Source: CAZMFZ01 sp964565665 (GTDB taxonomy: Bacteria > Bacteroidota > Bacteroidia > Cytophagales > UBA9547). Taken from it: a stretch of 14,459 bases of DNA. The position numbers and the translations under genes are program-made. The notes under the pieces are model-generated. The model was not told the DNA's origin, did no database searches, and saw only the letters and a program-made list of their open reading frames with translations. Positions 1-7,558 of the stretch are shown piece by piece. The stretch lies in contig CAZMFZ010000099.1 in assembly GCA_964565665.1 (NCBI GenBank), positions 1 through 14,459 on the forward strand. Direction: 5' to 3'. Within the stretch, counting starts at the first letter, position 1; each line of letters begins with the position of its first letter.

Positions 1-212
1 CTTCAAATTCTGCACAACAATTTTTTAATTCATATTGAAATGCTTTCTTACATTTGAACTTAAGTAAAGACTTGGGAATGAATGAGTTGGAGCAAAATGA
101 AATGTTATGCTACGTTGAAAACGAATTCAATATCAATATTGACGACCAAGAAATTTCAAAAATCAACACGGTAGGCGATTTGATACATACGGTAAAGAAA
201 TATACTTATTAG
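1..212 (+). pseudogene. Acyl-carrier-protein-like gene, 3' part, frameshifted, no phosphopantetheine serine
   Basis: The frame ending at the TAG at 210-212 reads KDLGMNELEQNEMLCYVENE and continues FNINIDDQEISKINTVGDLI. This follows the second half of an acyl carrier protein closely: the DLG turn, the recognition helix, an EEF-like end, then the I-TVGDLI helix. Open reading in this frame begins only after a TGA at 36-38. The preceding residues expected of an ACP (ILHNNFLIHIEMLSYI) lie in another frame, 1-54, which ends at TGA 55-57. One extra base near 55-56 would join the two halves at the expected spacing, so a single-base deletion is the simplest reading. At the DSL motif, where a carrier has the phosphopantetheine-bearing serine, the sequence is N-E-L (Glu, codon 84-86), so even a repaired protein could not be loaded normally. 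The gene's start lies outside the window. It converges on the dipeptidase gene. Family assignment is from sequence pattern only. Confidence 0.65.
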
Positions 213-239
213 TAGATAACAATCTTTAGTGTTTTGGAA

Positions 240-1622
240 TTATTCATTCGTTTTGTGTTTAGTCATTTCACAAAAGTTTTGATAAAAAAGCGGGATAGTC
301 TCAATTCCTTTCAGAAAATTCCAAACTCCATAATGCTCATTTGGTGAATGTATGGCATCGGAATCTAGGCCAAACCCCATCAAAACAGATTTCAAACCCA
401 GTTCCTTTTCAAATAAAGCTACTATTGGAATGCTGCCACCGCCTCTAGTAGGCACAGGTTTTTTGCCAAATGTAGTTTCCATAGCACTCTCAGCTGCTAA
501 GTAGCCAATATGGTCGATAGAGATTACATAGGCTTCACCACCATGGTGTGGCCGAACAGATACTTTTACCGATTCTGGGGCAATGCTTTCAAAATGGTTT
601 GTAAATAGCGTGGTAATTTTTTCTGAATTCTGATTTGGCACAAGTCGCATTGAAATTTTCGCATGCGCTTTTGAAGGCAATACTGTTTTCGCTCCTTCTC
701 CAATATAGCCACCCCAAATGCCATTTACATCTAAGGTAGGACGAATAGATGCCCTTTCCGTAGTGGAATAGCCGTTTTCACCTTTCACATTATTAATTTT
801 CAAATCTTTTTTATAAGCCTCCAAATCAAAAGGGGCTGTGGCGAACAACGCTCTTTCTTCAATTGAAAGTTCCTCTACATCATCATAAAAATGGGGAATG
901 GTGATTTTTCCATTTTCATCGTGAAGCGAAGCTATCATTTCACACAAAATATTGATTGGGTTAGCTACTGCACCACCATACACACCCGAGTGTAAATCTC
1001 GTTCAGGCCCTGTCACTTCTACTTCTACATAGCTCAATCCACGCAAGCCACTGTCTATAGAAGGAATGTCGTTGGCTATAATGGAGGTGTCGGAAATTAA
1101 TATAATATCGGCCTTCAGTTTTTCTTTATTGGCGACTATAAATGCCCCTAAATGGTCGGACCCAATTTCCTCTTCTCCTTCTATCATAAATTTTACATTG
1201 CAAGGCAATGTATTGGTTTCAACCATCATTTCTAAGGCTTTTACGTGCATGAGCATTTGTCCTTTATCATCGCAAGCACCTCTAGCATATATTTTCTCAT
1301 CTTTAATAATGGGTTCAAATGGTAGATTATTCCACAAATGAAGCGGAACTGCAGGTTGCACATCATAATGCCCGTAAACCAAAATGGTTGGCAAAGTTTT
1401 GTCAATTATTTTTTCACCATAAACCACTGGAAAACCACCAGTTTCACAAATTTCTGCCACATCTACCCCAGCTTCTAGTAAACTATTTTTTACCCATTCA
1501 GCAGTTTTTAGCATGTCATTTTTATGGGCAGAATCTGCACTTATTGAGGGTATTCGCAGTATTCCAAATAACTCTTCAATAAATCTATTTTTATGCTTTT
1601 CTATGTATACTAGAGAATTCAT
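240..1622 (-). CDS. M20 family dipeptidase (metallopeptidase)
   Basis: A 460-residue zinc-type M20 peptidase of the dipeptidase/CNDP-like group, which hydrolyses dipeptides or short peptides, probably in the cytoplasm since no signal peptide is visible. The metal site is complete: GHYDVQP with His85, ACDDKG with bridging Asp118, the catalytic EGEEEIGS stretch starting at Glu148, Asp178 in LISDT, and the C-terminal HSPNEH with His425. The dimerisation or lid domain lies roughly between residues 190 and 305 and contains the conserved DLHSGVYGG motif (His211). GGGSIPI before the last metal ligand is also typical. Length matches the family. The ATG at 1620-1622 gives the usual N-terminus and no alternative is needed. 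It is a single-gene unit divergent from the desaturase, with a 218-bp gap. The exact substrate cannot be told from sequence. Confidence 0.93.
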   Translation of the reverse strand: MNSLVYIEKHKNRFIEELFGILRIPSISADSAHKNDMLKTAEWVKNSLLEAGVDVAEICETGGFPVVYGEKIIDKTLPTILVYGHYDVQPAVPLHLWNNLPFEPIIKDEKIYARGACDDKGQMLMHVKALEMMVETNTLPCNVKFMIEGEEEIGSDHLGAFIVANKEKLKADIILISDTSIIANDIPSIDSGLRGLSYVEVEVTGPERDLHSGVYGGAVANPINILCEMIASLHDENGKITIPHFYDDVEELSIEERALFATAPFDLEAYKKDLKINNVKGENGYSTTERASIRPTLDVNGIWGGYIGEGAKTVLPSKAHAKISMRLVPNQNSEKITTLFTNHFESIAPESVKVSVRPHHGGEAYVISIDHIGYLAAESAMETTFGKKPVPTRGGGSIPIVALFEKELGLKSVLMGFGLDSDAIHSPNEHYGVWNFLKGIETIPLFYQNFCEMTKHKTNE

Positions 1623-1801
1623 TTCGTGTTAATTTTCGGAAATTATAAATCTAAAATGGTTTGAATTGAAAAGTTCAAAGGGCTTCAAAATTAGGCTAAT
1701 AATTGTGTAGTTGTGTGCGTTAATATTTGTGAAAAGGAATTGAAACAGTTTTTTACTAAAGAATTAAACATATTTTATATACATTCTGCTTTATAACTTT
1801 A

Positions 1802-1809
1802 TATCTTTG
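1802..1809 (+). promoter_or_regulatory. Bacteroidota -7 promoter element for the desaturase
   Basis: TATCTTTG matches the Bacteroidota -7 consensus TANNTTTG exactly and lies 31 nt before the desaturase ATG, which would leave a leader of about 25 nt. I see no good TTTG -33 element at the usual 19-21 nt spacing, so the call rests on one element and its position. Confidence 0.5.
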
Positions 1810-1840
1810 TTAACAACTCTCTAAAGAATTTTAAAATATT

Positions 1841-2713
1841 ATGCTTAAATATAAAGCTGATTACCGCGTACTTGCTTACATAGGTGTAACCACAGCTCTT
1901 TTTGCTTACCAATGGACAAATGGGTTTACTTGGTGGTTATATGTAATTTATCTCCATTTGGCCGTGGCTGTATCGGTAATGACACACAACCACAATCATT
2001 TAAACATCTGGAAATCAAAGCCTTTGAATGTGCTTACTGATTGGTGGCTCACGGTATTCTATGGTGTTCCAGTATTTACTTGGATTCCTACACACAATAG
2101 AAACCATCATAAATATAATAATAAGGAAGGCGACAGCTCTATTACCTATCGTCACACAGAAGAAAATCATCTCCTTTCTGTATTGAGCTACCCTTCAATT
2201 AGCGGTTTTCATCAAATGACCCAAAGCATTATTCCTTATATGAAGAATTTGAAGGAAAACGATAAAAAAACCTATTATGAGTATTGGACTCAGGTAGTTG
2301 TGCTAGTAGTTTGGATCGCAGCTTTTGTGTTTCTAGATTGGCAAAAAGCTATTTTGTATGTGATTATCCCTCAGCAGTTTTCTGGCTTTTCAGTATTTGT
2401 ATTTAATTATGTGCAGCATGTACATGCCAATGAAGAATCAAGATGGAATCATTCACGCAATTTTATGTGGGTAAATGCTTTTCTTTTCAACAATGGCTAC
2501 CACACTATTCACCATGAAAAAGCAAATATTCACTGGAGCGAAGTGCCAAAATATCACAAGGAAATCGAACATAATATTGACCCTTCATTGATTGAAAAAA
2601 GCTTTTGGGGCTATATGTTTAGAACTTATGTATTCAGCATATTTATTGCCAAGTACCGTTCAAATTCAATGCGTTTGCAAAGAATAGAGGAAATGAATTC
2701 AGTAGTAGCCTAA
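1841..2713 (+). CDS. Membrane fatty acid desaturase family protein
   Basis: A 290-residue integral membrane di-iron enzyme of the fatty acid desaturase superfamily, which introduces a double bond (or a hydroxyl) into acyl chains. All three histidine boxes are present: HNHNH at 49-53, HNRNHH at 85-90 (HxxxHH) and HTIHH at 221-225 (HxxHH). An additional H193-V-H195 pair precedes the last box. Hydrophobic segments around 10-25, 30-48, 62-80, 150-168 and 170-190 put the boxes on the cytoplasmic face, as usual. At 290 residues it is a compact member without a fused cytochrome b5 or ferredoxin domain, so it needs an outside electron donor. Substrate and regioselectivity cannot be read from sequence. 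The gene stands alone, with its own -7 element upstream and a strong hairpin terminator downstream. Confidence 0.9.
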   Translation: MLKYKADYRVLAYIGVTTALFAYQWTNGFTWWLYVIYLHLAVAVSVMTHNHNHLNIWKSKPLNVLTDWWLTVFYGVPVFTWIPTHNRNHHKYNNKEGDSSITYRHTEENHLLSVLSYPSISGFHQMTQSIIPYMKNLKENDKKTYYEYWTQVVVLVVWIAAFVFLDWQKAILYVIIPQQFSGFSVFVFNYVQHVHANEESRWNHSRNFMWVNAFLFNNGYHTIHHEKANIHWSEVPKYHKEIEHNIDPSLIEKSFWGYMFRTYVFSIFIAKYRSNSMRLQRIEEMNSVVA

Positions 2714-2764
2714 TGGAAAGGTTTAAACTACTCAAACTAAGCAAAACGATTTTTATTTTTAACC

Positions 2765-2817
2765 ACAATTAACAATAAAAAAGGGAGTTTAAAACTCCCT
2801 TTTTTATTGTTAATTGT
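2765..2817. terminator. Bidirectional terminator hairpin with perfect 26-bp arms
   Basis: Positions 2765-2790 and 2792-2817 are exact reverse complements (26 bp each) around a single central base at 2791. The core is AAAAAAGGGAGTTT facing AAACTCCCTTTTTT, a GC-containing stem flanked by A and T runs, so the RNA from either strand forms a stem ending in a U run. It sits between two convergent genes, the desaturase and the AAA+ ATPase, so it can serve both. The ATPase stop codon (2810-2812) lies inside the right arm. Confidence 0.88.
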
Positions 2818-4372
2818 TAAAGGGCAAATTTCCCAATTCATCTTCTTCGTCATCGAAAGTATCGGATGAGTTGAACATGCTGGAAAACAAATCTTTGAAA
2901 CTGTGCCCTGTTTCTAGTCGGCCTTTGCTTATCAATGAATATTCTGCCAAGCCATAAAGGGCAAATTCCATAAAAAATAGTTTGGTAGCATTATCAAGAT
3001 TTGGTTGGTATAGCTCTACCAAAGCTTGCAAACCTGGAATTGATTTCAATATATTTTCATAATTTATATTGGTGAAATCAATTAAAATATCGGCTTTATT
3101 GCCATCGCCAAACCAACTTACAATAGGTTGGTAAGGACTAGGTTTCTCTGCAATTACTTTTTCTGCTTGTGCTTTGGTTGGCTTTTTCTTCTTGAATTTT
3201 TCAGGATCGGGAAAATAGCCCAAAAACAAACTCCTAATGCTTTTGCCGACCAAACTTTGCGCCACTATGTAGGGTCCTTCCTGCTCGCCTTCATATACAA
3301 GTTCTATTTTGCCAGTGATGGAGGGAATTATGCCCCAAAAATCAGACATCCGCACAAAAGTATCTTTTTCATCGTTGATGATTATTCTGCGCTCGGCAGC
3401 ACTTACCAGGTTTTCCATGGCCGAAATTGTCAATCGAGCCGAAACGCAACTGTTCACATCTACAAACTCACTTTTTCTGGCTTCAATGGCTATTTGCTCT
3501 ATAAGGTTGGTAGCGAGCTCGTGGTATTTTATCTTGGTTTTTTGCTCGGGTTTGATGTGAGCTTCTTGTTGGGTTATCTTTTTGCCAGTTTCAATAGATT
3601 TTGGGTAATGAGTCAGAATTTGGCTTTCAATTCGATCTTTCAAAGGCGTAACGATGCTTCCTCTGTTGGTGTAATCTTCGGGATTGGCAGTGAATACAAA
3701 TTGAATATCAAGAGGCAGTCGCATCTTAAATCCACGTATCTGAATATCGCCTTCCTGCAAAATATTGAACAAAGCTACCTGAATACGTGCTTGCAAATCG
3801 GGCAGTTCATTGATTACGAATATTTGTCTGTGCGAACGGGGAATAAGCCCGAAATGTATCACTCTTTCATCTGAATAGGGCAATTTTAATGAAGCGGCTT
3901 TTATTGGGTCAACATCGCCAATCAAATCGGCCACCGATACATCAGGTGTGGCTAGTTTTTCAGTATATCTGTCGGAGCGATGCAGCCAAGCAATGGGCGT
4001 TTGCTCGCCTTGTGCCTTCAAAATATCTTCTGCCTGCCTAGAAAGGGGAGCAAGTGGGTCGTCAAATAATTCGCAACCAGCAATATAGGGTACGTATTCA
4101 TCAAGCAAATCAACCATTAATCGTGCAATACGGGTTTTGGCTTGCCCACGCAAACCAAGCAATATAAAATTGTGCATAGAAAGCAAGGCACGCTCCACAT
4201 CTGGCACTACGGTGTCTTCATAGCCCCATATTCCTTCAAATACTTTTTCTTTGTTTTTAAGTTTATGTATAAGGTTTTCTCTGAGTTCTTGTTTGATAGA
4301 GCGGGCTTTATAGCCGTTGGCTTTTAGATCTTTTAAGGTATTGATGGTTTGGATTGATTTTTCAGTATACAT
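2810..4372 (-). CDS. MoxR/magnesium-chelatase-like AAA+ ATPase
   Basis: A 520-residue AAA+ ATPase related to ChlI/BchI and MoxR, cytosolic, with no membrane segment. The P-loop is GLRGQAKT at 73-80. The Walker B region is IFVINEL, with Asn188-Glu189 where most AAA+ proteins have Asp-Glu. Sensor 1 is FTANPEDY (Asn230), and a likely arginine finger lies in LKDRI (Arg247). The intervening LFNILQEGDIQIRG stretch is typical of the chelatase branch. The region after about residue 360 is less conserved, with a Lys-rich linker and an acidic tail (DTFDDEEDELGNLP). Such ATPases generally act with a VWA-domain partner in metal insertion or protein-complex maturation. No VWA gene is next to it here: downstream is the convergent desaturase, upstream the divergent Uma2 remnant. 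The name magnesium chelatase, often attached to the family, should not be taken as function. The role is unknown. Confidence 0.85.
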   Translation of the reverse strand: MYTEKSIQTINTLKDLKANGYKARSIKQELRENLIHKLKNKEKVFEGIWGYEDTVVPDVERALLSMHNFILLGLRGQAKTRIARLMVDLLDEYVPYIAGCELFDDPLAPLSRQAEDILKAQGEQTPIAWLHRSDRYTEKLATPDVSVADLIGDVDPIKAASLKLPYSDERVIHFGLIPRSHRQIFVINELPDLQARIQVALFNILQEGDIQIRGFKMRLPLDIQFVFTANPEDYTNRGSIVTPLKDRIESQILTHYPKSIETGKKITQQEAHIKPEQKTKIKYHELATNLIEQIAIEARKSEFVDVNSCVSARLTISAMENLVSAAERRIIINDEKDTFVRMSDFWGIIPSITGKIELVYEGEQEGPYIVAQSLVGKSIRSLFLGYFPDPEKFKKKKPTKAQAEKVIAEKPSPYQPIVSWFGDGNKADILIDFTNINYENILKSIPGLQALVELYQPNLDNATKLFFMEFALYGLAEYSLISKGRLETGHSFKDLFSSMFNSSDTFDDEEDELGNLPFNN

Positions 4373-4531
4373 GCTTTGAAATCGAGTGAAAAGTAAAGTA
4401 CAGATTCAACTAGCGAAAGGCTAATTAAGTTCTAAATGCCAGAAATTTAAAGAGTTGGTAAATTCAGCGATTAAAATAGCGAATCAAAAACTTGTAATCG
4501 CCACAATTGCAGATATTTATTTGATATTTAG

Positions 4532-4539
4532 TATATTTG
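4532..4539 (+). promoter_or_regulatory. Bacteroidota -7 promoter element for the Uma2-family gene
   Basis: TATATTTG matches TANNTTTG and lies 20 nt upstream of the ATG at 4560. A TTGC at 4507-4510, 21 nt further upstream, could be a weak -33 element. The gap to the divergent ATPase gene is otherwise featureless AT-rich sequence. Confidence 0.45.
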
Positions 4540-4559
4540 AATAATATGATTTAGATATT

Positions 4560-5089
4560 ATGACACTCACCAAGGAAAAAGCCACAGTTGACGATTATAT
4601 GAAACTTCCCGAGGGAGGCAAGTATCAATTGATAGATGGCGAAATAATAGAAATGGCAAGTCCAATATTTACTCACCAGCAACTTCTAGCTTTAATATTT
4701 TGGAAATTATTTACTGTAAATCAATCAAATAAACTTGGAGAGCTAATAACCGCCCCATTTGTTGTACATTTTGATGAAGAGAATATATTTCAGCCAGATA
4801 TTTTATTTGTCTCCAAAGAAAGGTTTTCAATTATTGACAAATGGATAAATGGAGCACCCGATGTAGCCATTGAAATTCTTTCACCTGCTACAGCTTATAA
4901 CGATAGCCACAAGAAATTTCACATTTATGAAAAATATGGGGTAAAAGAATATTTTTAGTAAACCCAGAAGTTATGGAAGTAATATGCTACACACCTGATA
5001 GCAAAGGCAAATACAATGAACATTACAGAGAATATAATTTGCTAAAATCAGTGGTAATGGATTGCGAAATCAGATTAAAGGACGAGTAA
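4560..5089 (+). pseudogene. Uma2 family (DUF820) endonuclease-like gene, frameshifted
   Basis: The first 132 residues are a typical Uma2/DUF820 protein with the PD-(D/E)XK nuclease-like core: YQLIDGEIIEM (Glu28), FQPDILFVS (Asp80), DVAIEILSP (Glu105), then NDSHKK and YEKYGVKEYF. The family is widespread as a putative restriction endonuclease or stand-alone nuclease of uncertain role. Reading stops at a TAG at 4956-4958, inside the usual YGVKEYWLVDP motif. Adding one T to the T run at 4951-4955 restores LVNPEVMEVICY and 43 further codons to a TAA at 5087-5089, giving about 176 residues and a normal family C-terminus. This is therefore a one-base deletion in a homopolymer, either a real frameshift or a sequencing error. 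The truncated product would lack the last strands and helix. Confidence 0.82.
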
Positions 5090-5131
5090 TCAATATCAAC
5101 CGTAAAGAACAATCGTAATTATACCTGTTAT

Positions 5132-5920
5132 TTGAAACTCACTTTTATAGGTTCGGGAAATGTAGCTTGGCATTTGGCTCAAGCATTTGAAAAAACAAGC
5201 CACCATTCGGTGGCCGAAGTTTACAGCCGAAGCCTTACCAACGCCAAAAAGCTCACTGCAAAGCTCTATAATGCCACCGCTACAAATTCGCTCGATTTCA
5301 CCCAAAGTAAAGCAGAAGTATTTTTTATTGCCGTAACAGACGATGCCTTAGCACATATAGCTGCTGAAATACGATTTCCAAAAGATGTAATTGTGCTTCA
5401 TACCTCTGGCGCACAATCAGTTGAGGTGCTTGATAGTATTAAAAATGTAAAAACAGGAGTTTTTTACCCTTTACAAACATTTACCAAAGCCAAGCCAGTA
5501 AACTTCCAAACTATACCTATTTGCATAGAAGTAAAAGACAAGTTGCAGGAAAAATTAATAGAAAAGCTGGCATTTACAATATGTGAAAATGTGGCTTTTG
5601 TAAACTCATACGATAGAAAAGTATTGCACTTAGCGGCCGTTTTCGCTTGCAATTTTACCAATCATCTGTTCGCAATTGCCAATAAAATACTTAAAAAGGA
5701 AAATTTAGATTTCAAGATTTTACAACCTTTGATAGAAGAAACTGTGAAAAAAGCATTTTCTAATACCCCTGAGAAATCGCAAACAGGGCCGGCCGCTAGG
5801 CACGATAATAAAACTATTCAAGTGCACTTGCAACTACTTGAAAACGACACATTAATTCAATCTATCTACAGAAACATTAGCGATAGCATACAAAATGGGC
5901 ATTATGTTTCAATGAAGTAA
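5132..5920 (+). CDS. Rossmann-like and DUF2520 domain protein
   Basis: A 262-residue cytoplasmic protein of the NAD(P)-binding Rossmann plus DUF2520 family, distantly related to pyrroline-5-carboxylate and ketopantoate reductases. The dinucleotide-binding loop is FIGSGNVAWHL (Gly7, Gly9, Asn10). VFFIAVTDDAL, VLHTSGAQ and TGVFYPLQTF are the family's landmark strands, and the C-terminal helical domain carries SQTGPAARHD with TGPA at 218-221. The substrate of this family is not known to me. The start is TTG at 5132: no ATG or GTG occurs in frame between it and the Uma2 stop at 5087-5089, and it places the Rossmann strand at the very N-terminus as expected. The gene begins 42 nt after the Uma2 stop, in the same frame as the restored Uma2 3' part, so it is probably transcribed with that gene. 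Confidence 0.87.
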   Translation: MKLTFIGSGNVAWHLAQAFEKTSHHSVAEVYSRSLTNAKKLTAKLYNATATNSLDFTQSKAEVFFIAVTDDALAHIAAEIRFPKDVIVLHTSGAQSVEVLDSIKNVKTGVFYPLQTFTKAKPVNFQTIPICIEVKDKLQEKLIEKLAFTICENVAFVNSYDRKVLHLAAVFACNFTNHLFAIANKILKKENLDFKILQPLIEETVKKAFSNTPEKSQTGPAARHDNKTIQVHLQLLENDTLIQSIYRNISDSIQNGHYVSMK

Positions 5921-6054
5921 GATGGTTTTATGGCTCAAATTTCACAATAAACTATTAAGATGAGATTAGCATATTATTAAACTTTAATATAATTATTGTG
6001 CCAACATAAAAAGTCTGTCTGTATGCCAATTTCACATAAATGCCTAATTTTTTC

Positions 6055-6063
6055 TACCTTTGC
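6055..6063 (+). promoter_or_regulatory. Bacteroidota -7 promoter element for the aminotransferase
   Basis: TACCTTTGC matches TANNTTTG plus the often-seen following C. A TTTC at 6030-6033, 21 nt upstream, is a one-mismatch -33 candidate. The element overlaps a TTG at 6060 that could extend the aminotransferase reading frame, which supports the downstream ATG at 6141 as the true start and implies a leader of about 70 nt. Confidence 0.55.
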
Positions 6064-6140
6064 CACCCAAATTTGAATACAGGTTTGAATTTTCACCTAT
6101 TTGTAGAATTTCAAACCCGCATTTCACAACCTTACAAGCA

Positions 6141-7445
6141 ATGAGACAAAGATTATTAAGCGATGGAGCAAAAGAACTAAGCTACGAGATTCGCGAAATT
6201 GTGAAAAAAGCCGACCAACTCAGCAAATTAGGTCTCAAAATTCAATGGGAGAATATTGGCGATCCAATTGCCAAAAATGCCAAATTACCCAAGTGGATGA
6301 AGGAAATTATTTCCGACACCGTGCATCAAGACGATTCCTACAGTTACTGTTCCTCAAAAGGTGTGCTGGAAACCCGAGAATTTTTGGCAGACCTTAGCAA
6401 TAAACGTGGTGGAGCTCAAATTACAGCCGATGACATTCTATTTTTCAATGGCACTGGCGATGCCATTGGCAAAGTATATCAATTTTTAAGAGATACATCG
6501 CGAATTATTGGGCCATCTCCTGCCTATTCTACCCATTCTTCGGCCGAAGCTGCCCACGCCCATGCCCAACCTATTACTTACAAACTCGACCCCAACAACC
6601 ATTGGTATCCCGATATGGAAGATTTGTATTTGAAAATCAAATACAATCCCAATATTGTGGGTATTTTGATTATAAACCCCGACAATCCTACGGGAATGGT
6701 TTATCCATTGGAAGTATTGAAACGCTTTGTAGAGATAGCCAAGGAATTCAACCTTTTTATTATCAGTGATGAAATTTATATCAACATCACTTACAATGGC
6801 ATACGGTCGTACGCCTTGGCGGAAGTGATAGAAGAAGTGCCAGGCATTGCGATGAAAGGTATTTCTAAAGAATTTCCTTGGCCTGGTTCGCGTTGTGGCT
6901 GGATGGAGTATTACAATAAAGACAAAGACAGCGAATTTGCCCGGCTTTGCTCGGCCATCGACAATGCCAAAATGATAGAAGTGAGTGCTACTAAATTGCC
7001 TCAATTGGTAATTCCAAAAATAATGAGAGACGAACGCTATATGCCTTATCGCTTGGCACTAAACGAAACCATTGGTAGAAGAAGCTCTATTGTTTCTGAA
7101 ATATTGGGTACTATTCCTGAGCTTACTTTTAACCCAACTTTTGGGGCATTTTACAATACTATTATCTTCAGATATGATGTGTTAAAACCTAATCAGACAC
7201 TCGCCATTGCCGATGCAAAAATCAAGAACCTAGTAGAAGGCTGGGTAAATGAAAAAGATGTGTTGATGGATAAGCGATTTGTATATTATTTACTAGGGGC
7301 TACAGGCATTTGTGTGGTACCTATTTCATCTTTTTCGTCTGATTTGAAAGGCTTTAGGGTTACTTTGCTCGAAGAAAATGAAGACGAATTGAGGAGAATA
7401 TTCACTAATATTAAAGAGGCGATTATAAAATATTTGAGTTCTTAA
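6141..7445 (+). CDS. Class I/II pyridoxal-phosphate-dependent aminotransferase
   Basis: A 434-residue fold-type I aminotransferase, cytoplasmic. The PLP site is complete: NGTGDAIG (103-110), the NPDNPTG loop (179-185), Asp210 and Tyr213 in SDEIY, the Schiff-base Lys243 in GISKEF, and Arg251 in WPGSRCGW, which holds the phosphate. The C-terminal domain ends with a substrate-carboxylate-type arginine in KGFRVTLLEE. It resembles the alanine/aspartate-type aminotransferases, but amino donor and acceptor cannot be fixed from sequence. The ATG at 6141 is preferred over a TTG 27 codons upstream, because the latter overlaps the -7 promoter box and the extra residues are not family-like. The gene lies on its own between the DUF2520 gene and the convergent methyltransferase. 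Confidence 0.9.
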   Translation: MRQRLLSDGAKELSYEIREIVKKADQLSKLGLKIQWENIGDPIAKNAKLPKWMKEIISDTVHQDDSYSYCSSKGVLETREFLADLSNKRGGAQITADDILFFNGTGDAIGKVYQFLRDTSRIIGPSPAYSTHSSAEAAHAHAQPITYKLDPNNHWYPDMEDLYLKIKYNPNIVGILIINPDNPTGMVYPLEVLKRFVEIAKEFNLFIISDEIYINITYNGIRSYALAEVIEEVPGIAMKGISKEFPWPGSRCGWMEYYNKDKDSEFARLCSAIDNAKMIEVSATKLPQLVIPKIMRDERYMPYRLALNETIGRRSSIVSEILGTIPELTFNPTFGAFYNTIIFRYDVLKPNQTLAIADAKIKNLVEGWVNEKDVLMDKRFVYYLLGATGICVVPISSFSSDLKGFRVTLLEENEDELRRIFTNIKEAIIKYLSS

Positions 7446-7558
7446 TTGGTGTTGAAAACACTATTAAATTGAAGGTTTTTATATTTTTCTGAAATTCTTT
7501 ATTCTCAATGCGGCTTTATTTCTTAATGGTATCTATTTGATTACAAATAAGTTAGAGT

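Noticed and set aside
3128..3874. A 248-codon open frame on the plus strand inside the ATPase gene
   Set aside because: It is antisense to a strongly conserved AAA+ core, its translation shows no domain, and its composition is that of a mirrored coding frame.
6060..6140. TTG-initiated extension of the aminotransferase
   Set aside because: The TTG is part of a -7 promoter element and the 27 extra residues look like untranslated leader.
6486..7004. A 172-codon minus-strand open frame within the aminotransferase gene
   Set aside because: It lies wholly inside the PLP-binding core coding region on the other strand, and the predicted residues form no recognisable motif.
7446..7470. Short inverted repeat GTGTT/AACAC after the aminotransferase as a terminator
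   Set aside because: Only five base pairs, AT-rich, and not followed directly by a T run; too weak to call.
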